Made by a program: the position numbers and the translations under genes. Positions 33,106 through 47,400 of a stretch of DNA of 64,000 nt are shown here, piece by piece. The stretch comes from Tyto alba (lineage: Eukaryota > Chordata > Aves > Strigiformes > Tytonidae). Location: positions 3,534,001-3,598,000 of the forward strand of contig NW_024881276.1 of assembly GCF_018691265.1 (NCBI RefSeq), given 5' to 3'. Position 1 is the stretch's first letter. Each line of letters begins with the position of its first letter. The notes under the pieces were generated by a model that ran no database searches, was not told the DNA's origin, and was given only the letters and a program-made list of their open reading frames with translations.

Positions 33106-36100
33106 GTTACCCATTTTGTTTAGAAAAAGTTTTTTCATTATTCCAGTAAATAGTGCATGTTTAATTTTTTTCCATATGGCTTGTTAGATTTCATATTCGC
33201 CATGTGTATCCTTAAAACACTTGTAATAAGTATTACATTTTCATTAGTATTATGCCTTTATTTTCTGGGGAAGAGAATACTAGAATTATAAATTCAGGGA
33301 TGCAACTGAACCCATTTCCCTTTTTAGGACATCCTCAATTTTTGGAGTATTTTGCATCAAATAGAAACCTGACACTCACTTACATTTCTCTTTCTCTTTT
33401 CCCATCTATTTATGCTAACATTATGTGTGGGGCCCAACTTCAAGTCAAAATAATATCCTAGTCCCACACCTATATGAAAAGATGCCAAAGCAAATTTTAC
33501 TGTATGGTCTATAAAACAATATATAGAAGACGGGGGAGTAGTTGTGCACAAGTGTATTTGTGATGATCTTTTGATTACATAATCCTTAAGATTATGTAAA
33601 GTTAAGATTCTTAAAACACTTATAAAATACATTAATAATGATAAATAATAAGAATATGGAATTAAGTAATTACAGCATTACAGTCCTGTAATGCTAGGAA
33701 AGATTAGAAGTTAAAAAGAATGTCTTTAATTTTCAGTTACTCTTCTTTGTAGAACTCTGTTTCTTCCATCTTCCATTGTTGAATATTTTGACCTATTTTT
33801 GAAATTTCCAATTCTCTGACACATTCCTTTGCAAAATACTCAGCACAGCTTCCCTTGCTCTTTCCTGATAAAAGGTAGAGCTTCTGTCACCCTGGAAAAA
33901 TCTTACATTGCAGGCAATGGGCTTTATTCCTATTTCCTCAAATGGTAAAGAAACTGAAAGGAATGCAACCTGAACTGTCAGTGAACATGTATATATGGGA
34001 CAAAGGTCTGATTTACTAAAGAATACATAAGCAATAATAGGTAGGAAATTATGGTGGATTACATGGGAGAAGAGGGAACTTAAATATTCATTTGCAACCT
34101 GGAAGAAAACATGTTTTACTAAAGTAAGTATACCCTTCTTTCTATGTGCCTTGCCCATATTAAAATAAATAAATAAATAAAAGATGAGAAAATAAACATC
34201 CTTGAACTAGTTGCTGGCATTTCCACTGCTAAAAAGAAAAAGCAAGTAATGAGGCCAATACAAAACCAGTAACCTTTCCTTCTCCCACAGAAAAGCTATT
34301 TCATCCCATATATTTAATTTCTCCCTGAGTCCTCACCTGCTGCATGTAGCAGACAGGAGACCACACCAGGAACGTGTCAGGGCATTATTTCATCTTTCAA
34401 AGTTCGAACTACTTTGGAATACAGCCAATAAAAAAGTGCAAGGCAAAGTGGTGAAGTAGCTCTTAGAAATTGCAGGATCAATGGAGAAGAGCTGGGGGTT
34501 AAGTAACCTTTTTGAGGCTGAATCACAGCCTCTCATAGCCTCTCGCAAATTACTCACCAGCTGGGGCTGCTCTACCAAAACCCTGGCCTGCCTTTCTTGA
34601 GAGAACTAGCATTGTTTCTGAAAATAAACTTTTATGTCCCACACACAAAGAAACTGTGCACTGACCTATTTATTGCAGAGATACTTAACTATCACTCTCA
34701 CCGTTCCAGCTTCTGTAGCCTGTAATGCCATTCAATTCTCATTTATCAGGCTCGTGTGAAACTTAACTTCAGTGGACCTTAAGATGTTAGTGAGGGTAAG
34801 GGAGGGAAAGAATAGGATTAGGTTTTGATTTGCTTCTGTGTTTGTAGAGAATAGATGCTCATCCCCAAGGGTGCTGTGTGAGGGATGAGCCTGCTAGGAA
34901 AGCAGGTTGACAGCCAAGAGCATTTTGCCTGCAATATGAAAATCATCGCTAGGGCTCAAAGAACGGGCACGAGATGGGCATCGGGCAGGCACTGATTTCA
35001 GGCTGGCGTTTTCATAAAGGGCTGCAGGCTTCTCTGCTTACTGGCGAGTCCCAAATGGTAGGGAAACTCCATGAAATGCACCCTGGAATTTCCAGCCAGC
35101 TTCCCTCCCCCCTCCTCCCTCCACTGCTGCAGACATTGATGGGGAGGAGATAAGGATTCAGTTTAAGAGCTCTTCCGGAGAAGCATCTGCACATGCAATT
35201 GTATAGAAGATACTGAAACTAAGATAAGAACATTAAGAATGAATTTTTCCATACTACTTTTAACTTATGTATGCAGTTGTTTTCATGCGTTATGACAAAA
35301 TGCAGTTGTTGGATTTTTCTGCTGCTGAGTGCCAAATTTGACATTTTGAGTCAAATTAGATTAATGAAATAGATCTGTTTTGTTGTTTACAGTCATCTGG
35401 GCTTTTCATTAGAAAAGACCAAGTCACGGACTGCTCCTGCTACATACTCTATGACTGCAATGGTGCAAGTTACAGCAATAACAAAACCAGTGCTTATAAC
35501 CTTCCAGCTAGTAGTTCGTTTCAAGAAGTTGGGCTCCACTTACAGCATGCACTGACTTACCCTGAAGAAAAACAAACCCCACTGGATTTCACTCATTGCT
35601 GATATGAAATGTTGTCGGTGTTTCAGCAGCTTGCCAGTGGAGGGTGTGTTGAAACAGGGTAAATGATTTCCACACTTACTGTTCGTGCTCGACTGTTAAC
35701 AGCAAACTTTTGTGGCATTTGGAACCAAACATAGTTAAAGAAAAAAATCAAATAATCAGTGTGAAATAATGCTAGACTGAGTAGTCAGTAATCTCAGGAT
35801 GTACTGAGATGACTGCAAGATTCTTTGGAAAGCATTTTAATCCTTGTCTCAGGTATTTATTTTGAAAGGTGCTGGTACCACACTCATTCATCATGCAGTT
35901 TATTGCATTGGCTTTTATATTTTTTTTTTAATAAGATTAACTCTTCACAAGAATAAACTGTGCACAAATTACAGCATACTAACAATTTCAGTCTTTTGAA
36001 ACTACTGAGCAAGGACTTTCGGGAACATGGGATTTCATTTTCAGAAGTGGAACTGATCTCTGTTGGTACTTTCTTTTCTATAATTTTTTTATTACCTTTC

Positions 36101-38784
36101 TCAAATCACTACATTTATTTTTGCACATGGATTTTGACTGAGGATCATAATTTTTCACCTCTACCATGCCTAAATTCAATCACAGAGAAATCTCCAAAGC
36201 CAGTAGTTGGAATTGAACCCTGTGTACTTGTGATGCACTGAACAGTTCATTCTCATTTTTGTAACAGATTAAATCTCTTATGAACCAACTGAACTTGCTA
36301 TTCCTGAAAATTCCCACATGCCACCATTGCTATTGATGCTTTCCTATTGGCGCTGTCCTAAAAATATTCCAGACTGCAATAATTGTTTGAATATATTTTA
36401 GTGCTCTTGAGTTTAAATCTTGCACAGAAACCGATAACATCAAAGATATTTTGAACAGCGTTCCCTTGACCTTGAAGTCAGATACTGAGTTAATTTAAAT
36501 TAAGATTAAAATCAACAAAGAATGCAGGTCAGTTACAGGGCATTTCAGGAATCTAAATAAGAGAGCAGGGGACCACAAAGGGAAAACATTCAGGGAACAG
36601 AATCTCCTTATGCTGATGTTGCTACCAGGAAAAAATACACCTCAGTCACAGTGGTGGGTTTGTACCCCTCACTGAGTCAAGGAAATACAAACAGATCCTT
36701 TCATGCAAATAGCATCTGCACTGCACAAGTAGCGTTTGCTACAGATAGCAACAGTTCTTAATCTTCCAGGACTTTGAACACTAGTAGTTTTTGCTAGAGT
36801 ATAAGCTTTGGGAAGGGGAATCGGATCATACTAAAATTTTGGAGGACCCTGAGTAGAGCTATAGATTAGCTGTAAAAGTTAATGAGTTTTATCAGGAAAG
36901 TGTTGGCTCCAAAGATTTTTATCTGCAGTGAGCAGCAAGCAGAGAGCAGAGGTCCCTGATCTCACAGACCAAGAAGGCGCCTACAGCATGTCACCTGAAA
37001 AGAGAGAGAAACAAGGTCTTTAAGATTTGTGCTCGCTCTAGGAAGATCGTAGTGTTTATTTTCTTCACTTCTCCCAATTCTTTTAAAAGCATCACGTATT
37101 TTTAATGTACCCTCCAGAGCAGACATATTTCCACTTTAACTTAACTTGCATTTAATGAAGGGTGATTTCGATCTCACTAACAGCAAGGACTTTTCACGCA
37201 AGCCTGCTGTGATTCTTCAAACGAGCAGACAAGGCACCCTAGGAAGTGCCCAGCTCTCTGAAGCATTGCTTGAGGCTGTCCAAGGAGGTGCAGAGGCTCT
37301 TCTGTAGGAGCAGGCTGGTGTGAGAGCCATCATTGCGGGGATAAAGAGAAATCATGTCTTCCAATGACAAGCAGCAGCTGGGCAAGCCTCCAGCATTTGG
37401 CAAGTGAAATGGAAGCAGGTTTGGACTCTGATGGGTCTCAGAGGGGTTCAGAACTGAAAATTTGGTTCACAAGCCAGCCAGGTTTGAACTAAACTAAAAT
37501 ATCAATAGTAAGAACTGCTAATATTCACAAAAGAAACATGTAAAATTACCATTTTTTTATAACTTACCCCAACAAATTGTGTCCCTTATATGTTAAAAAT
37601 TGGATGTTTTAAGGCATCCCAAACTGCACACACATCTTTCCACATTGTTTCAGGGACAAGCCAATTTTCCAATTACAAACACACAGAGAATAAAGTTATT
37701 TGTGCCTTGCAGTCAGCACAAGGTGAAGGGCAAGCTGATGGTATCATATGTCTTTGGTCTGTGTTCCTGCCCAGATTGTTTTTTGAGTTTTTCAGATTTG
37801 CTTTCCCATGTGTATCTGCCTCTGTGGTAGCAAGCATGAGCAATGATGGGTGCCAGGTGATCTAAACATGTAAATAAGGGCAGGGAATGAGAATTTAAGC
37901 TTTCTCCTGTTTTTTTCCACCTGATGTTCTTGTCATGGCTCACCAGAAGAGAAACTGCCAGGGTGTCAGCAGCAACCAGAGATCACTGCTGAACTTTTCC
38001 TCCTGCTCCATGTTTCACTACCTTCCACATCAGTATGTTCTTCTGGATATGGGTCAGCACTGGGACCAGTGCTTCATTTGACTCGTGTATAAGGAGATGG
38101 GGCATTCACATGATCAGCAGCCCTAAAACCAACGGCACCACTTTTAATATTAGAATAATATATTCCGGTCTCTGAGTCAGATTATACTGTCAGAGTATCT
38201 GGGTACCCAAATGAAGCCTAATGAGAATCAAGTGGGCTAAACAATGCATATTCTCTAAGTGAATAAGGCATATAAAATGAAAAACTCTGGCTTTTGAACC
38301 TGAAATCAAAGAATAGGAACTTGAGTTTCCCAGACATTAAAGTGATAGATATATAGTCATTAATTTTTCAGTTGAAATGTTTTTGCTTAAAAGAATAATG
38401 GATGTGGTTAGTAAAACTAGATAAAATTCATTAAAAATAATTCAAAGGTGCTCCATAATAGCAGTTAGAGCAGCAAGAAGAACATGCCTTTATATCTGGA
38501 TGTTTTCTCACTGCTCCTCCTTTTAAGTCATATATTTCTACATTATTCACCTTTGTGAAATAACCCTGCATTGCTATTGATATTATTCCTTCCATCTTTT
38601 TTATCTGAAGAGTAGATATATTTTCTTGTTTTCTCCCCATTTAGTTGCAGTCCCAGCTCACAGTGCTCCATTATTTACCTAGAACTTACTCAACACAGAG
38701 GAAAAGCAAGCATTAAAGACCATTTAATGAGAGGAAATGCAGGAATTTACAGCCCTGAAGGGTGTCTCTAGACTTGGACAACAG
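33106..38784. other. Gene-poor AT-rich flank
   Basis: Long unique sequence. The region around 35200-35450 is AT-rich with homeodomain-type TAAT cores and could be regulatory. No exon recognised; open frames at 33793-34158, 35960-36241 and 37590-37865 lack splice or family support. Confidence 0.5.
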
Positions 38785-39314
38785 TCATTCAGCGTGAGCA
38801 TGCACCTGCCTCTGACTCCTCCAGCCACATGTAGCCCTGAAGATCATACAATGAAGATGTGACTCCCATGTTGGTAAATGCACATTCTGCTGGTAATTGA
38901 CTTTTCTGTTTGAGGTGATAGGCGAGCTCATGCTGAGGTTTTTAGCCAGCTTCCTAAAACCTACAGCTAGAACTTGATGCGATAATACACTGGAAGACAC
39001 CGTGGTTTGCCCTTTCAGCACTGTAATCCATCCTGAACTCGTGCATGGCAATAGGAACTTTTGTGGGCAATCCCCTGTTTGGCACTGAATACCTTCCACA
39101 CAGAGCAGTATGAGAGTCAGCTGCTGACAGAACAAATCGGTCTCTAAAAATGAACCACTGTAGAAAATAAAATATGCCAAAGCTGCTACCCAGTGGTACA
39201 CAGCTTCCATATCATGCTCTGCAGGTCTTTCACCTGCAAGGAGGAAGGAAGGTGCATTATATATCACTCTAACTGCAAAGATCTTTAATACTCTCCTGGT
39301 GTTATTATGCTCTT

Positions 39315-39465
39315 GAACTTGTGTGTGTGTGTGTGCATGCACGCATGAATACATCTGTATGTACAGTTTCTATATAAACAGATACACATATATATTAATA
39401 ATCCATAACAAAGTATTGCTATATATACATATGAACATATATACACTCATATATATTTTATTATT
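39315..39465. repeat. TG microsatellite followed by TA-rich stretch
   Basis: A short GTGTGTGTGTGTGTG run near 39321-39335 is followed by about 100 bp of alternating purine/pyrimidine TATATA-rich sequence (39375-39460). Confidence 0.8.
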
Positions 39466-39829
39466 TTACCCTGAGATGAATCAGACATTTACCATACATA
39501 TTTCTAGATCTGATGAAATCAGATTTTAAAAGTGACTTCAGTGCACCCCTCAAAGTATTGCATAATCAGTACCATCTACTGCCCTGGAAGACTGACCTAG
39601 CAGTTAGTTAGTCTGCTTTCCTTGCTCACTCCCACTTGTTGGGGTTGTTTTACTTCATACAAATTATACACACACAGAAAATGAGAGAACTCCCATGGCA
39701 GGTGGAGTTTCTGTCCGCGCAGAGGTGCCTTCACATGATTGATTCTATACCACAGATCGAACCCAAATCTGACATTTTTTTCCTTAGGTTTAATGGGATG
39801 TTAAGCACTAGCTGGGCAAGGGACCTGAC

Positions 39830-40080
39830 TGATGGACTACACCAGTCGCAGCCTCTCGGGGAGGTCCTGGGAGGCATCACTGTCCACTGGCACCAGGCTC
39901 TGCCCAGTGCCCCGCGGGACCCCATCAGCGGGGGGACAGGAGCAGCTCTTGGGGGGGCGAGACCTCCAGCTCTGCACTCGGGGTTCAAACAGCCTCTTCC
40001 ACAGGAGGACACTGACATTTGAACACGCATCTTCGAGTGTGAGAACGGGGACGAAGCCTACAGGGACGAAGTGTGTGTGG
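39830..40080. other. Isolated GC-rich patch, unassigned
   Basis: About 250 bp with clearly higher GC and CpG content than its AT-rich surroundings (for example CCCCGCGGGAC, GGGGGGGCGAG). It is open on both strands for about 100 codons, but the frames match nothing I recognise. It could be the body of an old mobile element or a small CpG island. Confidence 0.3.
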
Positions 40081-41119
40081 ATAAAGTCCTGCACAGACCT
40101 CTTAGGAGAAAATAGCATCTACTTAAGTTAACATTCTGCTGTCAGTAGTTGAGATAAGACGTTGGACTAATGAGTAGAAGCTTCGTGGATCTCAAGTGGG
40201 GATACTCCAGGGAATACAGGGAAATAAAATGGCTTTGAATGCCTGAGTAACTGAAAAGTTGAAAACCAGCTAAGTTTTGAAAATTAACACTTAATTTCAT
40301 GCAGAGCTGAGGTGAGAAGTGTGATACAGCCAGGTTCGGCCATTGAAAAAGCTGAAACAGCTCCAGCTCTCCCATCCTGGAGACACCAGCAAGGCTACAG
40401 TTACCTGTATTTCACCTTGTTAAATTACTATAATAATCTGCTTTCCCCCTGTATTACATTCCATGATGAAAAATAAGGCACAGCTCCTTTTAACTCATTC
40501 CATCAATAAGGGGTTCAGTCTTTTTTTAAAAATAATTTTTAATATATTTATTCAATTAACAAACAAAATTCATATGAAAACATTATTTAAATGTATAATT
40601 ATTGAAAATATTAAAGTATACAAATCACCAACTGTAAAGATTTCAGAAGTGAAAATGATAATTTCTCCAAAGTTCCAATAAAAAATTTAATCATACTTAT
40701 AATAGTATATTTAAATGAGTTTTAATTAAAAAAATAGCAAGAAGAATGCCAATAATCGGGAAGGCCGAACACATAGTCATCAATAATATCAACTATGTTT
40801 GGAGAAAACTTTCCTTTTCAGAAGGTAGCCGTGCCTGGAGGAAAACAGTTCAGCCTCTGCTTATTGAAAATGTTGGGCCTCTTTGAACATACGTGGAAGA
40901 ACATAAGCACCATTTAGCTGACACAGGTGGACACAGGAGCTCTACCCCTTTCATGGGACTGATTGCTCACAGTCTTCTGCAGATCTGATTACAGGACAGT
41001 AAGCTAAGGAAAGTAAAAATAAATAAATAAACACAAGTAAATGCACAAAAATGAAGAGTAGCACCATGGAAGTAAAATATTTTTAAAGGTGAGAGGAAAA
41101 GATTATTGATTTAGAAACT

Positions 41120-41480
41120 CATGTTGTGTCTCTGTTTTGCATTTGGGTTTCAAATGTCTTCCAAAATACACTCATGATTTCACGCATAATCAGTGTGACA
41201 TGAAATTACAGTGACTGGAGATGCAAATGAGGTAATTGTGCATGCCAATTATGTGTTACATGCCTGTTGCCTTGTTTGAATAAGCAATTACTGAATTTAT
41301 AGAGACAAGCATGTTAACTAGGAATGCATATTAGGCACATAATTACCACCACTTAATTCAGAAAATCAGGCAAAGTAGAATTGAGCTGGGGGAATGGTTA
41401 TGAATCTTGGCATTTTTCCTAGGCATAAAATTCTAGTTTCATTATATGAATTTCTTGCATTTATACCAGCTTATGCCCCA
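41120..41480. promoter_or_regulatory. Candidate conserved non-coding regulatory element
   Basis: Low-complexity-free AT-rich sequence dense in octamer and homeodomain-type sites: ATGCAAATGAGGTAATTG at about 41221-41238, CCAATTATG, TTAATTCAG and GCATATTAG. The composition resembles deeply conserved vertebrate enhancers. Conservation cannot be measured here. Confidence 0.25.
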
Positions 41481-44400
41481 AGTGATTTAGAAAATTAAAT
41501 AAGCTCAGTAAAATCAGACACGTGCCTAGCTAAGCATATGAATGGCCATTTTGATTACTTTGGCACTCCTCAAGTTTTGTGTGCAAATCTTATGGAAGCA
41601 GAGTTACCTGTGGAGAGCTCTTAATTTTCCACTGAACTTTGGTTGCCCCTCTGGCAGATTAAGCAGTCCCACACACTGTGGGGCAAAGGAGGGAGTGAAG
41701 AACCAACACACTCAAACCAAAATTGTAGCCAGAGAAGTGCCTGATGCTTTCTACCTCAGGATGCTCGGCAGCCTTAGATTGCCAGGCTGCATTTTTATGC
41801 CCAATCTGAGAAGTGCTGTCAGCCAGTGCCAGGACATCACCCGAACAGTGATGATAACTCCTGTATCATTCAGAGTCCTTCAGAGTCTTTTGACCACTGG
41901 CTGGTCTGCATAGACTCAACAGTGATTTCTAATGACATGCATACGTAAAAGCTCAATTCTGTTACAGCATTTGCTGCAAATAAAACCATAATATGCATTT
42001 GTCAACTTAAAAGTTTGAATTTAATTGTTCCTGGTGGTGGCTTTGTCTGTATTCCCAATGCTAATTAGGTATTGATAATGCTTAAACAGAGATGTCAATA
42101 TAAATAGAATATCCAGACCAACTTATGTTATAACTTTATAACTTATTTATGTAGCACAAGTTATAAAATAGTTATTTTAGAATTGTTTCAAATTATAAAC
42201 TAGATATTTTATAAACACTTATAACCATTCCAAGTGATAAAATCAATAGCTTAGCACTCTTTAAAGAGCTCTCAAATGAAGGCCACAGAACTTGCAAGAT
42301 ATCTCTTCTAGACCCAATCTCACAAATCTGTTTTTTTCCCAGTGAGGTTGTACCGTTCCTTGCAACTGAACTGCTTTCATGTGTAAGGCTATGTGTGCAA
42401 GTCATGAGGATAATTCATGTATTTAGGAAATTGCCTGAAGTTCCTGATTATAGCTGAATTATTTGGGCTATAAGAAGTTCATATTTTTCATGTTTGTAAA
42501 ACCAAACAAATATGCTGGTAAAAACTAACTCCCTGGAATATCTAAGAACGTGGAAGGATTTGGGATCAGACTTTTAGCCCCCATGGAGGGCTCAGCAGAA
42601 GAGGCCTGAAATATATTGCCTAAGGTGTCCTCCTTTCTGACCCAGCTGCTAACAGCATATACTCCATCATTTCAGCCCTTGAGATTCATGTTGCGCAATT
42701 ATATTTGGAATGCTGGTGGGCTCCCAAGATGTGGAAACAATCTAGTTCTCTCTTTAAAAAGAAAACACAAACCAAACAAAGCAAAATCCCAAAACACTCC
42801 GCCTTCCCCTCTTCTCTCTCCTTCTCTCCCTCCCCTATTGCCCAAGGAAAACACATGGGGTCTAATCAGCCTAAATCCTAATTTCATCTGTATGCAAATT
42901 AAAGGAAACAACGAGTCACCCTGGCTTATCACAGTTTCAGAAGAAAAGTCACCTATTTTGCGTTTCTTCAATGGTCAATCAGTTTTATTCATTCAAGTTC
43001 ATATTTGACATCAGTACTCTCTCTTTCTGACAGGGTTTAGGACCTTAACACTTCCTTCTGTGGTACAGCTCTTTTCACTACAGCTTTCTGATGAACACAC
43101 TTACATTATACTCATAGCAATTGTTTGCAGCCTCTGTGCAGCCTCTGATTGCTGCGTCCACTTCAGACTTGTAAAAGGTTTGTGTGCTTAAAAGTTTCTC
43201 TGTGTTTTTTCCAGGTCTCTGAGCTGCTTTCATAAAAGACAATATCTTTCCTGGCAAACTTTGTGTCACTGCATATTCCTGCATAGACCTAACAAAGCTT
43301 TTTTAATATTAAAATATTCTAGTTAAAAATGTGAGCATGACAGAAATGATTTTTTTTTTCCTCATGGGTAACTACCATTTTTCTTACTTTTCTTGTTGAA
43401 AAATGACAAATGAAATCTAAAAATGTTTTTTCTTTTTTAAGAACATTTTGCATTGGGATGTTTTTCACAAAGATAGAATTGTTTAAAATGTGAAAGATCT
43501 GATCAGGTAAATCTTCTGAACTCTTATAAAACACCACTCTACTAAATGTATATACAGAGTACATAGGTTTCGGCTTTCTCATTTGGCAGCTTTTCCAGGC
43601 TGAGTATTGGTTGAAGAAGTTTAGTCATCTATGTTTACCCAGCAGTGCACCTTCATAAAAATATGCAAGGATTACACGTAAACATCTGTCTTGCTTGATG
43701 AAGAGCTCTGGTTAATGCTGTGTATTTATTTATAGTCACATATTTTTATTAGTTCTAAATTGTTAAAAAGTACTATTTCAAGTAATAGAGAAAGTAACAA
43801 AAATATACACACTTAGTGAAACTTACTTTTTTCAGTGTCTTGAGGTTTCACAAACCCCAGACTTCTCTTTTACATACTACCAGTTGATGCAGAATTATGT
43901 TGATTCGTGTCATTCTCGTGGTGTTTTACAATTTCTTTCATCTGTTCTCAAGTGAACCCATATATGTAAAAGTTTATGAACATAAAATTGCAAAGGAACG
44001 TTCAGTCATTCAGTCTTTCTTCTGGTTTGAGTTTCGAACAAAAAAATCCCAACCAGCTGTAACCTGAACTATTTGCCAATTTGTTTCAGCCCATCATAGA
44101 AATATTCAACTTTTTCAGAAGATGAAAAATGTGATGAAAATTCAACACCAGAACTTTTTCTTATACATCTTTTTTCTTTCCATTGTCATACAAAGTGATA
44201 ATAATCCTGCATATTTTTTTAATGTCCACACTGGAATTCAATATTTGTATTTTATACCTATTGCTTTAATTGTTTTGTTTGTTTGTTTGTCTTTTGTTTT
44301 GTTTTGTTTTGTTTTTTTGTTGTTTCCACATACTTTATTTAATAAGATTTTTTTCTTTGTTTTCATTCCCATGCTGACTAGAAGTGAACTTCTAGTATAG

Positions 44401-47400
44401 TGGAAACTCTCCTCACATCTTCCCACCTTATTAAGAACTCCCATCTGAAATTTTGGGGTCTCCTTAGAAGCGATATTGTCTCAATACTCAACAGACAGTG
44501 CTGGACACTTTGTGAGAGCTTTCTATCCTTCTTGCCATTAGCTTAGCCCAGTATATCATGATGGGATATAATGACCTAGTGAGAGCTTGGGCACTTTGCA
44601 ACAGTGGAAGTCCTCATGGTGGAAAAGAAAGCAGGGAAATAAATGAACATTTAATGCTACTCCCCTGCACTGACCAAATGGCTACCCATCATACAACTAG
44701 CTAAAGATGTTTCTGCTCCCTCAGGCCCCAACTTATCCGTAATTCTGGAAAACTGTATCAGAATCTCAAATTTCATAAGGTAGCTGTTCTGCTACTGTAA
44801 TGTTAATTGTTCCCCAAGTAGTACTGAAGCTTTAAAGCAGGTCTTGAGGGGAGAGCTGCTCATGGGTGGAGAGGAGACTTAAGAGACTTGTTTATATATA
44901 CTTTGTAGATGATCCTGTAGTAAAGGAGATGGAGGTGCAGTTCCAGACTCTGGAGATCTGGTAATCCTCTGCCCTCAGAGATGAGGATTTTGCATCGCGT
45001 AATGTGGTTCATGTCATTCATCTTTTGCTATCTGAGCTAATAACAACAAAATGTTCTTGTGCCTTTTAACAACTACTTACACTGAAGATTCCCTGTATCT
45101 AAAAGAGCAATCATGAAAAAACACTCTAAAAGATAACTGCATGGCCAAGGCAGTATGATACCTTAGGTCACTGCCTAGGTAGAGTTTGGGTCTTCATCTG
45201 CTTTTTTTCACAAATATCAGTTATTTTGGGGTTGGGGACATCTTCGTGCTTTGTTACCATATGATCCAGCTGCAGCTACTACTGACTGCTGAGAGGACCC
45301 TTCAGTACAAGACTAACTGGTAATGAGGTATGCACAAGATAATATTCTTAAAAAGGTCAATCTGCTTAAAGTAAGAAGAAGAAAGCCAGCCTCTACAGTC
45401 TCTTGCACCAGCAGCAGCTTGTTTTTTTTCTTGACAGCCCCCATTTTGTTTTTTTTCTGTGAGTTGTTTTAAAAAGGAAGCAGGGGCCCTTCTCAGAATT
45501 GCAGTAAAAGTAATTGAATTTCAAATGTTGTTTTCAAACAAACAAACCGTAGAAAAGTTGAGGATGGGGAAATATAAGCAATGTTTTCTAAAATGCCATT
45601 GTACAGGCAAACACATGTTTTGCGTTAAGTTGAGCTCATTCTGGTAACAGTATTAACTTTGTGATGGCCATGACTAGCAGGCGTATGGGGAATGGAGGGT
45701 GGCAGTTTTTATCAAATTAGATCTAAAGGGAAAGAACGTGTATTCAGGGCCTTTTTATTGTTAGTATTTTTTAGAAGGCAATCTGGAAAGGGCAAGTAGA
45801 GGCTGGGAGGGCTCATGGAAAGATCATATTGGTTTGGGGCTGGAAAGGAGGATTCTGTTTTTGTTAAAGAGCATATTTTCAAGATGACTTTTTCTCTTTC
45901 TTTCAGTTTGAAATGTGGTATTGGTATGGAAAATCATGCTCGAAAGTTGTATCTGCTTTCCCTTTGACTCTTTTCTTCTTTGACTTGGTGTTTGGGTATG
46001 ACAGAGACCTTGCGCATATAAATGTAAGCAAAGTAGTTTTTATGCTATGTTGACATTTCCTAGCTAGATGGTTATATTCCATGTTTTTCTGAAATCCATT
46101 CAGCTACGGAGAATTTCAGCAATCCATGGATAACTGTAGTGAAATAATGTTTGAGCCAACCCAATCTCAGCTACATTCTTACAACAGGAGGTGCTTCAAT
46201 GATATGGAGTAGTCATACAAACTAGTCTTGGAAAGTCTAAGTAAAAAGGGCTTCTTGGGATCATATGTTCACAAGAGGATGGTATGTCACATCTCTGTCA
46301 ATTTGCATTGATGATGAAAAGCACTTCTAAAGGGAGCAAATTCTACCTTTAAGTGATTTAGAAGCAATAAATACAAGCATCCCACCTCCACTACTCTTCC
46401 TTTGCACTGCTCTCCCATATAAACCCATTCATGTTGTTTTAACTGAGCAGCTCTCTGAGCAGAAGGTTTCTTGGTTCACTTATGTGACAAGAGGACTAAA
46501 CTGGGACACCTTCACACACAGGTAAGGAAGAAACAGCCTGAATGATCAGTGTCCTGTAACTCATGTGTTGATTCACCACTCTTCTGCATGAGTGGAAAAC
46601 AAAGCTGTAACAGAATGCCTCCGTTTTATCTTGCTTCCCCCTGGCGTAAATTGCTGCCTTCGGTGCAAGCCTGCGAAGTGGAATTTTTTGTTTTTCTCCA
46701 CATCTATCAGTTATCAACTATGAAACTATGAAAGATGAGATTTTTCTTCACTCTTTCACTGAAGGAAGAAGCCTGCCTTATGCTGTAAGGAGAGCTGTGG
46801 TCTGGCAGCGGAGCCAGCCCAGGCTGCAGCCTGGCTCTGCCATCCCTCTCACCATGGGAAGCAAATTAAGCATCAGTCAGGCTCACGTTGTACCAGTTCT
46901 GTGTTGAAATACAAATTTAAACTAGGGATGAATAAATTCAGTTTAATAGGGATGATAAACTGGACGAATAACAAAAGCGCCTAATAATTTCTGCCGAAGT
47001 CAATGTCACATTAAGCAAGAGAAAGTTTAGTGACACTTAATACGCAGTACTTACAGGGAAAAAAACAAACAGATCAAGATAGGCCTTTTTTTTTTTTTTC
47101 CTTTTTCTCTTATCTCCAATTTCATTATCTCCTTTATCAAGCAGCAAAACAGAGATAGCAGAACACACTGAGCAAGTTTAAAGTTTTGTTTTGAACAAAA
47201 TGGATTCTCTCTGCTCCACATCCATGCTCACGTGGCATCGTTGGACAAGCATTTTTCTTTGCAAGGGGACAGGAAGAAGGAGGAGGAGGGATTCAAAACA
47301 TGAAACGTGCCCTCCAGTTGTAGATGGCATGTTTCTGCATGGCGCGCGTCCTCATGCAGAAATGGGAGCTGCTATAGCCAGCGCTGTGCCTGCACCCACA

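Noticed and set aside
38785..39354. 189-codon minus-strand frame
   Set aside because: The longest unexplained frame outside repeats, but it has no recognisable domain, and part of it runs into the TG microsatellite. Splice sites inside are weak, so it is probably chance.
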